Source: Paraspadella gotoi (lineage: Eukaryota; Chaetognatha). From it: a stretch of 64,000 nt of DNA. This document shows positions 49,516-64,000 of this stretch, one piece after another. The position numbers and the translations under genes were made by a program. Within the stretch, counting starts at the first letter, position 1. Each line of letters begins with the position of its first letter. The notes under the pieces were generated by a model. The model was given only the letters and a program-made list of their open reading frames with translations. It was not told where the DNA came from and searched no databases. The stretch spans positions 15,555,405 through 15,619,404 of the forward strand of contig CM119266.1 in assembly GCA_051294375.1 (NCBI GenBank), given 5' to 3'.

Positions 49516-50410
49516 GGATAACAGGAGCTTTGGAATCGACCGTCAAGACATATGATCCGTTTGCTTCGAACTAAAGAAAATTGCTTGCCAAAAAAGTTTG
49601 AACGAGACATTTTGAAACCAGAATATAAGGTATAGAAGAAAATATTTTCTACTAGTAAGAATATTTTATTACTATTTCTATGGATACCCGGATACCCCGC
49701 TCCAAGAATTTTGCTATCTGCCCAAAGTGGGTGGAAAGAAAAGAACTCACAAGATATTAGATTGCGGTTTATTTGGAATTTATTATACGTACTGATCATA
49801 ATTATATTTTTTTTTCTATTTATTCACTGGTTTATTAGTTTTGTTTCATATATTGATTTTATTACAGTGACCTGTGTAAATAAAATTGTGACATGTAAGT
49901 TTATAATTAATGTAAAATTCTAATTAAATATATTAAATTTTGAATTATTAATATCAGTAAGTCTATTTTTCAATTTTGTAAGAGCTACTTATTTTTTGGA
50001 TGTACTTAAACATAGGGGGCGACTTAACAGTAAATTAAATTCGAAATAGAAATTCAAAAGATTATAATTCAATAGTGACACACAAATGAACTGAATCGGG
50101 GCACAAATAGGTCGACGATAAATTCTAAACTGCATACTTTTAATTTCCTACCAACGATATAAATATTGCTGGGGATTCTAACTCTAGACGGTTCGCTTTA
50201 AAATAGCACAAAAAGAGGTTCAATAGCAGTTATCAACGTAATTAGGAATGACAGCAAATATGACGCTGTACAAAAGACATACCAAGAAAAAAAATCACTC
50301 TAATTGGTGACCGGTCAAAATCACGGTGTAAACTATTTTGATATAAATTAAATCGGGGTCGAGGGGTCAAAGGCGATAGTGATATCACTGTTTGTTTTCG
50401 TCATCTTTCA

Positions 50411-50442
<32 letters not shown>

Positions 50443-50470
50443 CTCTCTCTCTCTCCTCTCTCTCTCTTCC
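49516..50470. other. Convergent 3' interval, AT-rich, with (TC)n at 50415-50466
   Basis: It contains the 3' UTRs of the unknown gene (plus) and rhophilin (minus). The microsatellite begins five bases after the rhophilin stop codon. No other feature is recognised. Confidence 0.6.
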
Positions 50471-63087
<12,617 letters not shown>

Positions 63088-63886
63088 GGCGCGGAACGGA
63101 TTTGAGTGACTTGATTTTTAGATCCGAAAAAGACACGAAATATCGCAGAACTTTGCTCGTTAAAGTCGTCAGGGTTCAACAGTTTGGATAGACTTGATCC
63201 CGCCGTGTCGTTCAAAAAGAGGGGGACTAGAATTTTGGCGAAGAAATATTTTTCGACTTGAATTAATCAAATAGCGAAAATAAATTTAAAGGTTTCTCGC
63301 TGTTGGCGCGTAAGACAATAAAAAAAAAAACTAGAATGGAAATGAGGCCAAGAAAATTATTACGTTGAATTGATCCCCAATTGTTTATTTCTCTTTGAAG
63401 AGGAAGAGGATTTCTCCTTCTCAATGAATCGTCCCTCGTTTGACGATTCACAAACGCCGCGTTTACTATTCAATGTTCAATGTTCAAACGATGCAATTTG
63501 TTACGACTACCCGATACTATCGAGAAAATTTCGTTCCCTAAGAACTTTTAATAAAAAAACAGAATAAAAGTGATGATCGAAACTGATTTACATGAGACTA
63601 AATCTGGCTCGAGAGGTTTTTTGATATTCATGCGCGCGTAGAGGCTTAAAATAACGCCCAATAAAATAAATACAAGAAATAAAAAAGGTTAAAAAAAAAG
63701 TAGTTTTTAAGTGAAAATACTTTTATTTTTTGAGGAGAATTGTTTTCTGAAAAAAATATCAAAATAAGCGAAGTTTCTAACCATTTGACTTTCTCGACTT
63801 TATTTTTTGAAATTCTGAATCGGTGTGAAAATTAAAGTTTTGTCGAATGTTTTTTTTTTTTTTTTTTTTTTTCAAAGAGAAAAAAA

Positions 63887-63951
<65 letters not shown>

Positions 63952-64000
63952 TTTTTAGAACAAGAACAAATGGTCAACGCCTATTTCGGTCGACAGACCA
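63088..64000. other. 5' flank of rhophilin
   Basis: It should hold the rhophilin 5' UTR and promoter. The ATG context is CGCGCCATGAGC. No TATA box or initiator is clear. A poly-T run lies at 63850-63872 and an (AG)n tract at 63891-63947. No other gene was seen. Confidence 0.55.
63891..63947 (+). repeat. (AG)n microsatellite
   Basis: Pure AG tract of about 55 bases at the window's right end. Confidence 0.95.

Overview
The window is a gene-dense stretch of an arthropod nuclear genome. Two protein architectures support this: a type III Neural-cadherin with two laminin-G domains, and a secreted EGF protein ending in a peritrophin-type chitin-binding domain. Exons are GC-rich with many CG dinucleotides, while introns and intergenic DNA are AT-rich. 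Long (TC)n/(AG)n microsatellites are very dense, which would suit a crustacean, but the species cannot be fixed from sequence alone. All genes are spliced, so I rebuilt them by joining exons whose GT-AG (once GC-AG) borders and reading phases agree.

Layout, left to right. 1-1518 (+): the 3' part of an EamA/SLC35G-type membrane transporter. 1519-5627: no recognisable gene; it holds degenerate telomere-like repeats, a Gypsy-type LTR with a tRNA-Trp primer-binding site, and an eight-copy ~70-bp minisatellite. 5628-31564 (+): about 42 exons of a Neural-cadherin (CadN), around 2010 residues of it, with the N-terminus missing and the C-terminus interrupted by assembly gaps. One extra G near 23361 breaks its frame. 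37384-41053 (+): a five-transmembrane prominin-like gene in five exons. 41612-47589 (-): an 11-exon secreted protein with signal peptide, two VWA-type domains, about 24 EGF repeats and a CBM14 domain, lying tail-to-tail with the prominin gene. 48778-49515 (+): a small three-exon gene I do not recognise. 50471-63087 (-): rhophilin (HR1-BRO1-PDZ), 16 exons, with a proline-rich intronless ORF of 434 codons nested in intron 1 on the same strand.

There is no operon-like logic. The genes are independent, but several concern cell surface and cytoskeleton: homophilic adhesion (CadN), membrane protrusions (prominin), extracellular matrix (VWA-EGF-CBM14) and Rho signalling to actin (rhophilin). The most useful points for follow-up are the repairable CadN frameshift, the absence of CadN 5' exons next to a complete neighbouring gene end, the unusual VWA-EGF-CBM14 protein with a degenerate second VWA and a GC-AG intron, the nested proline-rich ORF in rhophilin, and several uncatalogued repeats (a MITE with telomere-like core, a three-copy interspersed repeat and the minisatellite).
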